Of a DNA stretch of 52,581 bases, positions 25,284 through 32,187 are shown piece after piece. The notes under the pieces are model-generated. The model worked only from the letters and a program-made list of their open reading frames with translations, made no database searches and had not been told where the DNA came from. The translations under genes were made by a program, and so were the position numbers. Position 1 is the stretch's first letter. The number at the start of each line of letters is the position of its first letter. This stretch comes from Reyranella sp. (GTDB lineage Bacteria; Pseudomonadota; Alphaproteobacteria; Reyranellales; Reyranellaceae): NCBI GenBank assembly GCA_022844015.1, contig JALHMO010000026.1:1-52581 (forward strand), written 5' to 3'.

Positions 25284-25648
25284 GCCCGGTAATCTAGGGC
25301 GCCTCGCTCGCTTTTTCGACCCCAATCGGGGCGCAGGCCGGGGATGACCGTTAATGTTGTAGGGATATAACGTCGAACAGCTTGCTGCTCTCTCGGCTTG
25401 CCGAGGCCACCCGGGAGCATTCGCTCGGGAAAAACACCGTTATCCCGAGCGAAGCCGCCCCAAGGGCGCTGGCTACAGCGCGATTGCCGCATCCGACTTC
25501 GAAGTGGCAAGCGACTGTCGACGGCATTCGCTGAGAAATCCCGGAGACCTGCGGTCATGGACCCACAGGCGCACTTGACGCAGGGCTTGGGAACGCAGGT
25601 CCTCCCGAGAACGCTGCGTCTTTGCCCGGTCGCCGGAAGGAGGCGGCT
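25284..25648. other. Gene-free stretch between moaA and the ligase gene
   Basis: 365 bases with no convincing coding sequence. It holds a perfect small hairpin CTCGGC-TT-GCCGAG (25392-25405) and a strong 11-bp inverted repeat, listed next. The moaA promoter should be near 25300-25380. No known molybdenum cofactor riboswitch structure could be confirmed by eye. Confidence 0.5.
25420..25453. repeat. 11-bp inverted repeat hairpin
   Basis: TTCGCTCGGGA (25420-25430) pairs perfectly with TCCCGAGCGAA (25443-25453) across a 12-base loop, AT-rich relative to the stem. Lies about 200 bases past the ligase stop and about 140 bases ahead of moaA. It may be a late terminator for the ligase operon or another dispersed palindrome. 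Confidence 0.55.
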
Positions 25649-27247
25649 TCATGACGGATCGATGGCCGCTCGCGCCGCCAATTTCAACAAGTTGTCCACC
25701 GTGTCCGCCTCGGCGGCGGGCTTGTCGGTGCGGATGCGGTTGATGCGCGGAAAACGCATCGCCACCCCCGACTTGTGCCGGGTCGAGCGGGCGATGCCGT
25801 CGAAGGCGATCTCCAGGACCAGGTCGGGCAGGACCTCGCGCACCGGGCCGAAGCGGTTGGTCGTATGGTCGCGCACCCACTTGTCGAGCCAGCGCAGCTC
25901 CTCGTCGGTGAAGCCGAAATAGGCCTTGCCGACCGGCGCCAGCTCGCGCCGCCGCTCGACCTCGCGCCAGCATCCGAAGGTGAAGTCGGAATAGAACGAG
26001 CTGCGCTTGCCGTGGCCGCGCTGGGCATACATCAGCACGCAGTCGACCAGCATCGGATCGCGCTTCCATTTTAACCACGGCCCCTTGGGCCGGCCGGCGA
26101 GGTAGGCGCTGTCGGCCCGCTTCAGCATGAGGCCCTCGATGCCGTCGCCGGTCGTGCCTTCGCGCAACTCGGCGAGATGGGCCCAGTCGCGAAACGTCAC
26201 GAGGGGAGAGAGGTCGAAGCGCTGGCGCGGCTTCAGGGCCATCCAGGCTTCGAGGCGGGCGCGGCGCTGGTCGAAGGGCAGGGCGCGCAAATCCTCGCCG
26301 TCGAGCCGCAGCACGTCGTAGAGCCGCACATGAGCCGGGTGATCGGCCAGCATACGGAGCGTCACCGCCTTGCGGTTGAGCCGCTGCTGCAGGTCGTTGA
26401 ATGGCGCTACCGTCTCCTCGCGGCGGACCAGCAGCTCGCCGTCGAGCACGCCGTCGAAGTCGATCGCTTCCACGATGTCGGGAAAAGCGCCCGAGATGTC
26501 CTCTCCGGCGCGGCTGTAGAGGCGCTTCACACCGCCCGACGCGGCGACCTGCACGCGAATGCCGTCCCATTTCCATTCGGCGCGGAAATGCGCCGGCTCG
26601 AGCGCCCCGAGCTCGCCCTGCTCGATCGGGTTGGCCAGCATCGGCGGCAGGAAGGCGCCACCGGCATTGCTGCTTGGCCTGGGGGCATCGTGCAGCAGCC
26701 AGTCGAACAGCGGCCGGTAGGGCGGTGTGAGGCCGTGCCAAATCTCCTCCACCGCATCGACCGGCTTGTTGCCGATGTTGGCCACCGCCTGCTTGGCGAG
26801 CCGCGCCGACACGCCGACGCGCAGCGCGCCGGGCAGGAGCTTGAGCAGGGCCCAGCGGCCGGTCGCATCCAGCGCATCGAGCCAGCGCTTCAGGATGCCC
26901 GGCGTCTCGCTGCGGCTGGCGCGCTGCAGGGTGTCGACCACCTCGCCGAGGGTCGGCGGCGGCCCGGCAGCGCAGTCGGTCTCCCAGATCAGCGCCAGCG
27001 TCTCGGCAAGATCGCCGACATAGTCGTAGGAGAGATGGAACAGCTCGGGCCCGATCCTGTCCTCGCCGAAGCCGCGCAGCAGGGCGGGCTTGGCCGCTGG
27101 AAAATCGAGCCCGCCGGTCAGCGCTGCCAGGCCCCAGCCGCGGTCGGGATCGGGTACCTCGCGCAGGTAGGTCTCGATCAGCCGGAGCTTGGCGTTTCGC
27201 GCCGGCTGGAAGGACAGCGCGTCGAGCAGGGCGGCGAAGGCCTGCAC
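25649..27247 (-). CDS. ATP-dependent DNA ligase (cisplatin damage response type)
   Basis: 532 residues. Seals DNA nicks with ATP. The adenylation lysine is K226 in EWKWDGIRVQ (KxDG), followed by the motif III-like DGVLDGELLV, EGLMLKRADS (motif IV) and LKWKRD (motif V). The N-terminal 200 residues are the DNA-binding domain of this bacterial family. GTG 27247 follows the exonuclease stop directly, with GGAGG upstream. A long open frame runs through this gene and the next in another phase but is GC-driven. Family members come with an exonuclease, a DEXH helicase and often a PdeM endonuclease. Confidence 0.93.
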   Translation of the reverse strand: MQAFAALLDALSFQPARNAKLRLIETYLREVPDPDRGWGLAALTGGLDFPAAKPALLRGFGEDRIGPELFHLSYDYVGDLAETLALIWETDCAAGPPPTLGEVVDTLQRASRSETPGILKRWLDALDATGRWALLKLLPGALRVGVSARLAKQAVANIGNKPVDAVEEIWHGLTPPYRPLFDWLLHDAPRPSSNAGGAFLPPMLANPIEQGELGALEPAHFRAEWKWDGIRVQVAASGGVKRLYSRAGEDISGAFPDIVEAIDFDGVLDGELLVRREETVAPFNDLQQRLNRKAVTLRMLADHPAHVRLYDVLRLDGEDLRALPFDQRRARLEAWMALKPRQRFDLSPLVTFRDWAHLAELREGTTGDGIEGLMLKRADSAYLAGRPKGPWLKWKRDPMLVDCVLMYAQRGHGKRSSFYSDFTFGCWREVERRRELAPVGKAYFGFTDEELRWLDKWVRDHTTNRFGPVREVLPDLVLEIAFDGIARSTRHKSGVAMRFPRINRIRTDKPAAEADTVDNLLKLAARAAIDPS

Positions 27248-28267
27248 TCAGCCATCCTCCTCGTCGCGGCCGCCGAGATGCAGCGCCTCGGCCTCGATAC
27301 CGAGCGAGCGGGCGTGGAAGACGAGCGCTTCCTCGCGGCCGTGCGTGACCCACACCTTGGGCGCGCCGACGTCCTTCAGGGTCTGGCTGAGCTCGGGCCA
27401 GTCGGCATGATCCGAGATCACCAGCGGCAGCTCGGCGCCACGCTGGCGAGCCCGCGCGCGCACGCCCATCCAGCCCGAGCACACCGCCGAGATCGGCTCG
27501 GCGAAGCGCCGTGACCAGCGGTCGGCGATGGCGCCGGGCGGGCAGAGCACGATGGCGCCGCGGAACGTCTCGAGGATCGCCTCCGACGCCGGCGCCACGT
27601 CGCCGAGATCGATGCCGTGCTCCTGGTAGAGCCTGCACAACGACACCAGCGCGCCGTGCAGCCAGATGCGCTTGTCGTAGCCGGCAGCCCGCAGCAGCCT
27701 GATCACGCGCTGGCACTTGCCCAGCGCATAGACGCCCACCAGGTGCGTCCGCTCGGGGAAGGTGGTGATAGAGCGCAGCAGCTTGCCGATCTCGCCGGCA
27801 TCGGACGGATGATGGAAAACCGGCAGCGCGAAGGTCGCCTCGGTGATGAAGACGTCGCACGGCACCGGCTCGAAGGGCGGGCAGGTCGGATCGGGCCGGC
27901 GCTTGAAGTCGCCCGACACGACGATGCGCTGGCCCCGCCAGGTCAGCACGGCCTGGGCGGAGCCGAGGATGTGGCCGGCCGGCGCCAGCCGCACCTCGAC
28001 CTCGCCGAGGCGGACCGTCTCGCTGTACTTCAGGGATTGCTGGGCCGTGTCGGGCATACCCTCGAAGCGGGCACGCATGATTGCCAGGGTCTCGGGCGTG
28101 GCGAGCGCGGCGCGATGGCCGGGCCGGGCATGATCGCCGTGGCCGTGGGTGATCACGGCGCGGTCGACCGCGACGGCCGGATCGACGTAGAAGCCGCCCG
28201 GCTCGCAATAGAGTCCGCGCGGCGTCGGGTAAAGCCAGGAACGGGGGTTCAGGGAGTCGGTTGCCAT
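27248..28267 (-). CDS. Ligase-associated DNA exonuclease (metallo-beta-lactamase fold)
   Basis: 339 residues. The metal site is THGHGDHARPGH (HxHxDH), followed by a beta-CASP-like region (GSAQAVLTWRGQRIVVSGDFKRRPD). It belongs to the ligase-associated exonuclease group related to the mRNA 3' processing nucleases. It shares an operon with the ligase: its stop is immediately followed by the ligase GTG. It begins 29 bases from the left end of the integrated element, so its promoter may now lie in, or be altered by, element DNA. Confidence 0.92.
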   Translation of the reverse strand: MATDSLNPRSWLYPTPRGLYCEPGGFYVDPAVAVDRAVITHGHGDHARPGHRAALATPETLAIMRARFEGMPDTAQQSLKYSETVRLGEVEVRLAPAGHILGSAQAVLTWRGQRIVVSGDFKRRPDPTCPPFEPVPCDVFITEATFALPVFHHPSDAGEIGKLLRSITTFPERTHLVGVYALGKCQRVIRLLRAAGYDKRIWLHGALVSLCRLYQEHGIDLGDVAPASEAILETFRGAIVLCPPGAIADRWSRRFAEPISAVCSGWMGVRARARQRGAELPLVISDHADWPELSQTLKDVGAPKVWVTHGREEALVFHARSLGIEAEALHLGGRDEEDG

Positions 28268-28295
28268 CGAGCGTGCTGCATCCTACCCAAGAGAT

Positions 28296-28308
28296 ATGGG
28301 GCTGCCCG
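28296..28308. other. Candidate attL
   Basis: ATGGGGCTGCCCG, identical to 45794-45806. It lies 29 bases from the exonuclease start codon. A looser match, CCCAA, precedes both copies. Confidence 0.6.
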
Positions 28309-28377
28309 GGCAATATGCGACGTCACCGCTAGTGCCCGATGGTGGTTAGGTATCCCCTTTTATTGGCCTTTTGTGCT

Positions 28378-28447
28378 GGCACCAATCGGGCTAATCACCC
28401 CCTGTAACGCACCGTCACCGATGGTCCGGTGCCAATCGCGGTGCCAA
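28378..28447. other. Candidate integrase arm-type sites, left end
   Basis: GGTGCCAA at 28428-28435 and 28440-28447 (12-bp period) with an inverted copy GGCACCAA at 28378-28385. The same octamer is doubled at the other end of the element (45739-45757). Such paired words inside both ends of an element are typical of tyrosine integrase arm sites. Confidence 0.45.
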
Positions 28448-28460
28448 CTTTCCATCTCGA

Positions 28461-28495
28461 CAACGAAAACCCGGCCGCTGGTGTTGCCGGCCGGG
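28461..28495 (-). terminator. Intrinsic terminator of the left cargo operon
   Basis: Read on the minus strand: a perfect 8-bp stem CCCGGCCG/CGGCCGGG with a 10-base loop, then GTTTTCGTTG. It starts 21 bases after the stop codon of the last minus-strand gene. Confidence 0.75.
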
Positions 28496-28515
28496 CCTTC
28501 GTTCGGCGCCGCTGG

Positions 28516-28680
28516 TCAGAACCGCTCGACCAGCCCGTCGCAGATCAGCTCGCCGGCCAGACACAAGGCGGCGCTGGCGTCGCGCTGTTGGTCGTCCGTG
28601 ATGCACGAGTCGATCGCCTTCAACTCGATCCAGCTCAGCGCGGCGAAGACGCCCGACAGAGCGGTAATGGCTCGCCGCAT
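28516..28680 (-). CDS. Small hypothetical protein
   Basis: A 54-residue frame from ATG 28680 with GAGG 5 bases ahead; residues such as VFAALSWIELKAIDSCITDD and AALCLAGELICDGLVERF look like a folded helical protein. The upstream gene ends in ATGA at 28724-28727, where a second ATG opens a different frame. If that frame shifted once near 28692, a 70-residue protein coupled to the upstream gene would result, so this may be a frameshifted gene. No family recognised. Confidence 0.5.
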   Translation of the reverse strand: MRRAITALSGVFAALSWIELKAIDSCITDDQQRDASAALCLAGELICDGLVERF

Positions 28681-28723
28681 GTCGGCCTCGGTCGGCCGGT
28701 CGACGGTGTGACCTTGCCGCCGC

Positions 28724-29002
28724 TCATGGCGTCTCTCCCGCCAGCGCCGCCGCGACCCTGGCGACGCGCTCGGGGAAGTCGGCGAGGTCGGCGAGGATCG
28801 TGCGCGCCAGTCGTTCGGCGTCGGCGGGGTCGAGCGCGATCTCGCTCTTGATGTTGCTCGCCTTGCCGTGCGCGCCGGCCGCGAAGTGCAGGACGATCGC
28901 GCCGAGCATGGCGTTCGCCTCGACCATGACGACGGTGCGCGGCGTGCCCGTGGCCGGCAGGATGCTGGCCGGCTCGGCCGTGGTGATCGACCGGGCGCTC
29001 AT
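28724..29002 (-). CDS. Small hypothetical protein, paralogue of the 90-aa protein at 30345
   Basis: 92 residues. The core GAIVLHFAAGAHGKASNIKSEIALDPADAERLARTILADL matches the 90-residue protein at the other end of this operon (SIGLHVASDVTRTARTMTSVWLDPDRAERLAQEILAAV). The start ATG overlaps the end of the next gene (ATGA-type, 28999-29002). Function unknown. Confidence 0.65.
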   Translation of the reverse strand: MSARSITTAEPASILPATGTPRTVVMVEANAMLGAIVLHFAAGAHGKASNIKSEIALDPADAERLARTILADLADFPERVARVAAALAGETP

Positions 29003-29709
29003 GTCGGGCCCCCTGTGATGCGCAGGAGCGCCCCGGCGAGGTGCAGGCCGAGCGTCGACGTGTGGGTGTGCGCCCCGGCGCCGAGGCGGTCGCGAGCCTC
29101 CCACAGGCCTGCGCAGGCCTCGGCGAGGATGCGTGCGCCTGCCAGCGTCTTCGGCTCGACCTGCAGCAAGCGATGGGTCAGACCGGCAAGGCGGGCCGTG
29201 ACGTCGCCTGCGACTTCGTCGGCCTCCCAGTAGCCGGCTTCGCGCGCGGCGGCTTCCTTCGCGGCCTCGTAGGCTTTGGCCAGCCGTGCGAGCCTGCGCA
29301 GGCGCCGGCCCTCCCGTGTCGTGCGCGGGACGTCCTGCGCAATGATGTGCACCTGCAGGCTCCGGCGGTCGTAGATGCGGCGGGGCGGCACGATCGTCCC
29401 GTCGATCTCACGCTCGCGGTCCGAAAGCGGATCGGTGAGCCACTGGTTGCCGGCCGGCACGATCAGCTCGGCCGGCGGGACGGGCTTGATCCGCTCGTAA
29501 TGCTCGCGCGCCGATGCGAGCCGGGACGCGGCCTCGCGGTAGGTCGCGAGAAGCGTGCGCAGCTCCTCGCCCGGCGCCAGCAGCTCGGGCGCCTCGGCGG
29601 GCTCGACCCTGGCGGCGATCGCCGGCGCCGCGGCGAGGGCGGCGGGTGTGGCCACGAAGGCCGACAGTGCGGCGAGGAAGGATCGCCGCTGCGGGGTGGT
29701 GGCGCTCAT
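28999..29709 (-). CDS. Hypothetical protein with a twin-arginine signal
   Basis: 236 residues. The N-terminus TTPQRRSFLAALSAFVATPAALAAAPAIA has the Tat pattern (RRxFL followed by a hydrophobic stretch and an Ala-rich end), so export in a folded state is predicted. The rest is mostly alpha-helical, with LRTLLATYREAASRLASAREHYERI and a basic GRRLRRLARLAKAYEAAKEAAAREAGYWEADE. No enzyme motif seen. Unusual for an element gene to encode a Tat substrate. Overlaps both neighbours by 4 bases. Confidence 0.7.
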   Translation of the reverse strand: MSATTPQRRSFLAALSAFVATPAALAAAPAIAARVEPAEAPELLAPGEELRTLLATYREAASRLASAREHYERIKPVPPAELIVPAGNQWLTDPLSDREREIDGTIVPPRRIYDRRSLQVHIIAQDVPRTTREGRRLRRLARLAKAYEAAKEAAAREAGYWEADEVAGDVTARLAGLTHRLLQVEPKTLAGARILAEACAGLWEARDRLGAGAHTHTSTLGLHLAGALLRITGGPT

Positions 29710-30092
29710 GCAGCACCTCCAGTCGCTTCGCGGCGCCACTTCCGGGACAAGGGCATGATCTCCTTGGCCCAGAAGTCGACGGCCTCGGCCGCCTCCGCTA
29801 CCTCGCCCGTCGCGTCATGGATCTGGAGCACGACGGCCTTGATCTTTTCGAGCGGTGTGAGGCCGGGATCGATGACCTTGTTGACCGGGTGCGCGGCTAC
29901 TTCCCGCTCAATGTAGAGCGCCGCCATCTCGGCCATGGACGCGATCCGGTGCCGGACGTCGTGCAGGTCGCTGACACGATTCCGCAGCATCGGCGCGGCA
30001 TCGCCGGCCATCATGCGGGCGCGGCTCACGGCCTCGCGCTGGGCGGCAGTGAGTTTCCGCCGGGGCTTGGTCTTCGTCTTCGGCTTGCTCAT
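29706..30092 (-). CDS. Hypothetical helical protein
   Basis: 128 residues. A lysine/arginine-rich start (KPKTKTKPRRKLTAAQREAVSRARMMAG) precedes a helical region with ASMAEMAALYIEREVAAHPVNKV. ATGA overlap with the Tat-signal gene downstream and the 87-residue gene upstream. No family recognised. Confidence 0.65.
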   Translation of the reverse strand: MSKPKTKTKPRRKLTAAQREAVSRARMMAGDAAPMLRNRVSDLHDVRHRIASMAEMAALYIEREVAAHPVNKVIDPGLTPLEKIKAVVLQIHDATGEVAEAAEAVDFWAKEIMPLSRKWRREATGGAA

Positions 30093-30352
30093 GTGGCGCC
30101 CCCGTCCGGCTCGTGCCGTCTCGTCTCCATTCTCTCGGCGCGCTGCGAGGCGTCGATAGCGCTCTGCAGGACTTCATAGTCGGCCCGCAGGTGGCGCGTG
30201 AGCGTGTCGAGGGATTCGGCCTTGGGGTCGTCGCCCCCCGGCAGGTACATCACCAGCGCCTCGGCGATCTCGATCGTGGCGCCCAGCGAGACGGCGGCTT
30301 CGTTGATGATGTCGAGCGCGCTGCGCTCGGGCAGGTCGGTCACGTCACCCAT
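30089..30352 (-). CDS. Small acidic hypothetical protein
   Basis: 87 residues from ATG 30352, which has GGAGG 8 bases upstream. Helical, with LDIINEAAVSLGATIEIAEALVMYLPGGDD. Overlaps the gene before it by 8 bases and the gene after it by 4. Unknown function. Confidence 0.6.
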   Translation of the reverse strand: MGDVTDLPERSALDIINEAAVSLGATIEIAEALVMYLPGGDDPKAESLDTLTRHLRADYEVLQSAIDASQRAERMETRRHEPDGGAT

Positions 30353-30617
30353 GGTGGCAGCCTCCCTGCGGCTCAGTCCACGCGACAACAGCCTGATCGT
30401 CCCTATACGCCCGGACGGCGGCGAGGATTTCCTGCGCCAGCCGCTCAGCCCGGTCGGGATCGAGCCAGACGCTTGTCATCGTGCGGGCCGTGCGCGTCAC
30501 GTCCGACGCGACGTGCAGGCCGATCGACCCGCGGCGACGGTCGGTCTCGACGATGGTTCTCAGGTCGTCGCGCTGCGCCGATGCGCAGGCGTTTGGTGTA
30601 GAATTGCAGGTAGCCAT
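30345..30617 (-). CDS. Small hypothetical protein, first gene of the cargo operon
   Basis: 90 residues with AAAGGA about 10 bases upstream of ATG 30617. Related to the 92-residue protein at 28724. It begins the minus-strand operon facing the divergent RHH gene, so both may be under the same operator region (30706-30762). Confidence 0.65.
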   Translation of the reverse strand: MATCNSTPNACASAQRDDLRTIVETDRRRGSIGLHVASDVTRTARTMTSVWLDPDRAERLAQEILAAVRAYRDDQAVVAWTEPQGGCHHG

Positions 30618-30705
30618 GGATCCCGGTTCCTTTCGAAGGCGGGGTTTGCGGTCAGGCCGGGCAGGATGTTGTGAGCGTCCTGCTCGGCCGCTTGCATGCA
30701 GTTTA

Positions 30706-30762
30706 CCTACATGCGCCTACATGCTAGATTGTTGGCCTATTGTTGGCAACCTACTTTGTAGG
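30706..30762. promoter_or_regulatory. CCTAC operator cluster
   Basis: CCTACATGC occurs at 30706-30714 and 30716-30724 (10-bp period). A perfect palindrome, CCTAC-TTT-GTAGG, is at 30750-30762 and overlaps the ribosome binding site of the RHH gene. The half-site CCTAC is thus present four times. This arrangement fits cooperative binding by the RHH protein encoded directly downstream, with autorepression. Confidence 0.65.
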
Positions 30763-30769
30763 TGAATGT

Positions 30770-30943
30770 ATGAGAGACGCAGTCACCCCGGTTTCCTTCC
30801 GGTTCACGACTGAGAAGAAGGCGGCCCTAGAACAGGCGGCTGAAGAAGATTCGCGGTCGATGTCTTCGATGATCGACAAGATTCTAACCGACTGGCTTAG
30901 GTCGCACGGCTACCTCGAAGCGAAGGGGAAGGCGAAGCGATGA
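30770..30943 (+). CDS. Ribbon-helix-helix (CopG/Arc-type) regulator
   Basis: 57 residues. The strand VSFRFTTEKKAALEQAAEEDSRSMSSMIDKILTDWLRSHGYL matches the RHH fold, which binds DNA as a dimer of dimers. ATG 30770 follows AGGTGA. Its stop overlaps the next gene start (ATGA). The pair resembles antitoxin-toxin organisation, but a partner role is not shown. Confidence 0.8.
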   Translation: MRDAVTPVSFRFTTEKKAALEQAAEEDSRSMSSMIDKILTDWLRSHGYLEAKGKAKR

Positions 30944-31479
30944 CCGAAGAGCTACTCAAGATTACCAAGCTTGAAGTCGCTTGCCGTCAAATCGACGTCG
31001 CCATTGAGCTGTGGTTCAATGAAGGCGACCCTATCAGCACGCACACACTCGCAGCCGCTGCTAGACGGGTGGCGGTCGATGTTCTTGCGTCTCGCGGAGA
31101 AGTCGATCGCTTCATGCAACAGGTCAAGCCGGAGCATCAACGGCTTGTGCGTGAGAAGATCGCCGAGCCCGGGAACTTCTTCAAGCATGCTGATCGTGAC
31201 CCGAATGCGGACCTAGAATTCGATCCGCAACAGAACGATTATGTTATCTGGTATTGCGTCGACACGTTACGCCAATTGGGTCAACCGGTGACGTCATTGC
31301 AGCACGCATTCTATGCGCGCTTTGGATTGGAACGGCCCCATCTATTGAAGGCCCAACCGATTACAAGCGACGAAGACCGCCAAACGCTACGCGATCTGAC
31401 CCGACCTCAGTTCCTCCGCTTTCACAAGCAAATGCCAGAGTTGTCGAAAGTCTCTGGATCTGTAGTTTTCCGGGTTTAG
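30940..31479 (+). CDS. Conserved hypothetical protein (FFKHADRD family)
   Basis: 179 residues. The words LEVACRQIDVAIELWFNEGDPISTHTLAAAA and PGNFFKHADRDPNADLEFDP recall a conserved, uncharacterised soluble family found sporadically in proteobacteria, often near mobile DNA. No catalytic motif identified. Co-translated with the RHH gene. Base composition is visibly AT-richer than the flanks, suggesting recent acquisition. Could be a toxin, a sensor or a nucleic-acid-binding protein; I cannot choose. Confidence 0.7.
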   Translation: MTEELLKITKLEVACRQIDVAIELWFNEGDPISTHTLAAAARRVAVDVLASRGEVDRFMQQVKPEHQRLVREKIAEPGNFFKHADRDPNADLEFDPQQNDYVIWYCVDTLRQLGQPVTSLQHAFYARFGLERPHLLKAQPITSDEDRQTLRDLTRPQFLRFHKQMPELSKVSGSVVFRV

Positions 31480-31487
31480 GCGCCAGG

Positions 31488-31782
31488 ATTCCCCCTTATC
31501 CGACGTCGTGAACTGCCATACGTCGAAGTGCTGCCGGCTGGCGGGTGGTGTCAGGAAATCCGCATTTGCGGCAAAGTTGACAGTCCACTCCCGCGCCGTC
31601 TCGTGACTGACGCCAAGGGCATCGCCGATGTCACGATGACTTCCGCAATCGAGCCACAGGTCCCAAGCCTTGGCCTGCTGCTCTTCCTTCTCGGCCTTGC
31701 GGGCGTCTTTCGTCCAACGCTCGACGGCGGCAAAAGCTGCACATGTGCAGGATTTGTGATGCAGCGACGTTATCGAGCTTCG
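31488..31782 (-). pseudogene. Remnant of an HTH/DNA methyltransferase-like phage gene
   Basis: An open frame on the minus strand without a start codon encodes RWTKDARKAEKEEQQAKAWD, then the HTH-like HRDIGDALGVSHETAREW, then TPPASRQHFDVWQFTTSDKG. In proteins I recall from alphaproteobacterial prophages, the last segment leads into the NLLWLYT...DPFAGxGTT region of ParB-like/N4-N6 DNA methyltransferases. Here the similarity stops near 31488, at the 3' end of the convergent 179-residue gene, and the beginning is also lost. A truncated gene is the simplest reading. Confidence 0.5.
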
Positions 31783-32084
31783 TCAACTCGTAAAGCGTGC
31801 GCCACGATGGCGGCAAATGCGGGCGGCATTCCGGCCGCTGTCCCACGCTTGAAGGCGATGGGATAGGGACAGTCCGTCGCCAGCGCCCATCGCACGCGCT
31901 CGCCCGGCAGCGCCACGATCAGCCCGAGGTCGAGCAGCCGATGCAGCGTCCATCCGATGCGTCGGCGCGAGAGGCGGCTCACTTGGCGCAGCTCGGGCAG
32001 GGTCGCCGGTCCCTCGGCGAGGCGGATCAGGATGGCCACGGCGCGAACCACGTCGCGGGCAGCGTGGGCAGCGTCGGGCGTCAT
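31770..32084 (-). CDS. Winged-helix DNA-binding protein
   Basis: About 104 residues from ATG 32084 (111 from TTG 32105). RAVAILIRLAEGPATLPELRQVSRLSRRRIGWTLHRLLDLGLIVALPGERVRWAL is a clear winged-helix pattern like the IclR N-terminal domain, followed by a short tail. Probably a regulator of element genes. Last intact gene of the long minus-strand series. Confidence 0.7.
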   Translation of the reverse strand: MTPDAAHAARDVVRAVAILIRLAEGPATLPELRQVSRLSRRRIGWTLHRLLDLGLIVALPGERVRWALATDCPYPIAFKRGTAAGMPPAFAAIVAHALRVDEAR

Positions 32085-32088
32085 CGGC

Positions 32089-32187
32089 CTATCGGAAGTC
32101 GACAAGCTCGCCCAGCACGGGCGCCGCCACGATGGCGCAGCCGATCGCCAGCAGGAGCAGCCCGCCGCGCACGAGCGCCAGCGTCAC
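32089..32187 (-). CDS. Small single-pass membrane peptide
   Basis: A 32-residue frame with one hydrophobic helix (LLLLAIGCAIVAAPVLG). Its GTG start overlaps the upstream stop codon (GTGA at 32184-32187) and its stop lies 5 bases before the next ATG. Coupling in a tight gene series and the membrane segment support it; in phages such peptides include holin-like and spanin-like proteins. No homology known. Confidence 0.45.
   Translation of the reverse strand: MTLALVRGGLLLLAIGCAIVAAPVLGELVDFR

Noticed and set aside
25473-28313. A 946-codon open frame across the ligase and exonuclease genes
   Set aside because: It runs in another phase of two clear genes, has low-complexity Arg/Ala/Gly composition and no domain; it is a by-product of high GC.
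28429-28851. A plus-strand 140-codon frame at the left end of the element
   Set aside because: Opposite to two small genes with ribosome binding sites and a terminator; Arg-rich shadow.
31528-31866. A plus-strand 112-codon frame
   Set aside because: It lies opposite the methyltransferase remnant and the winged-helix gene, which have better protein character.
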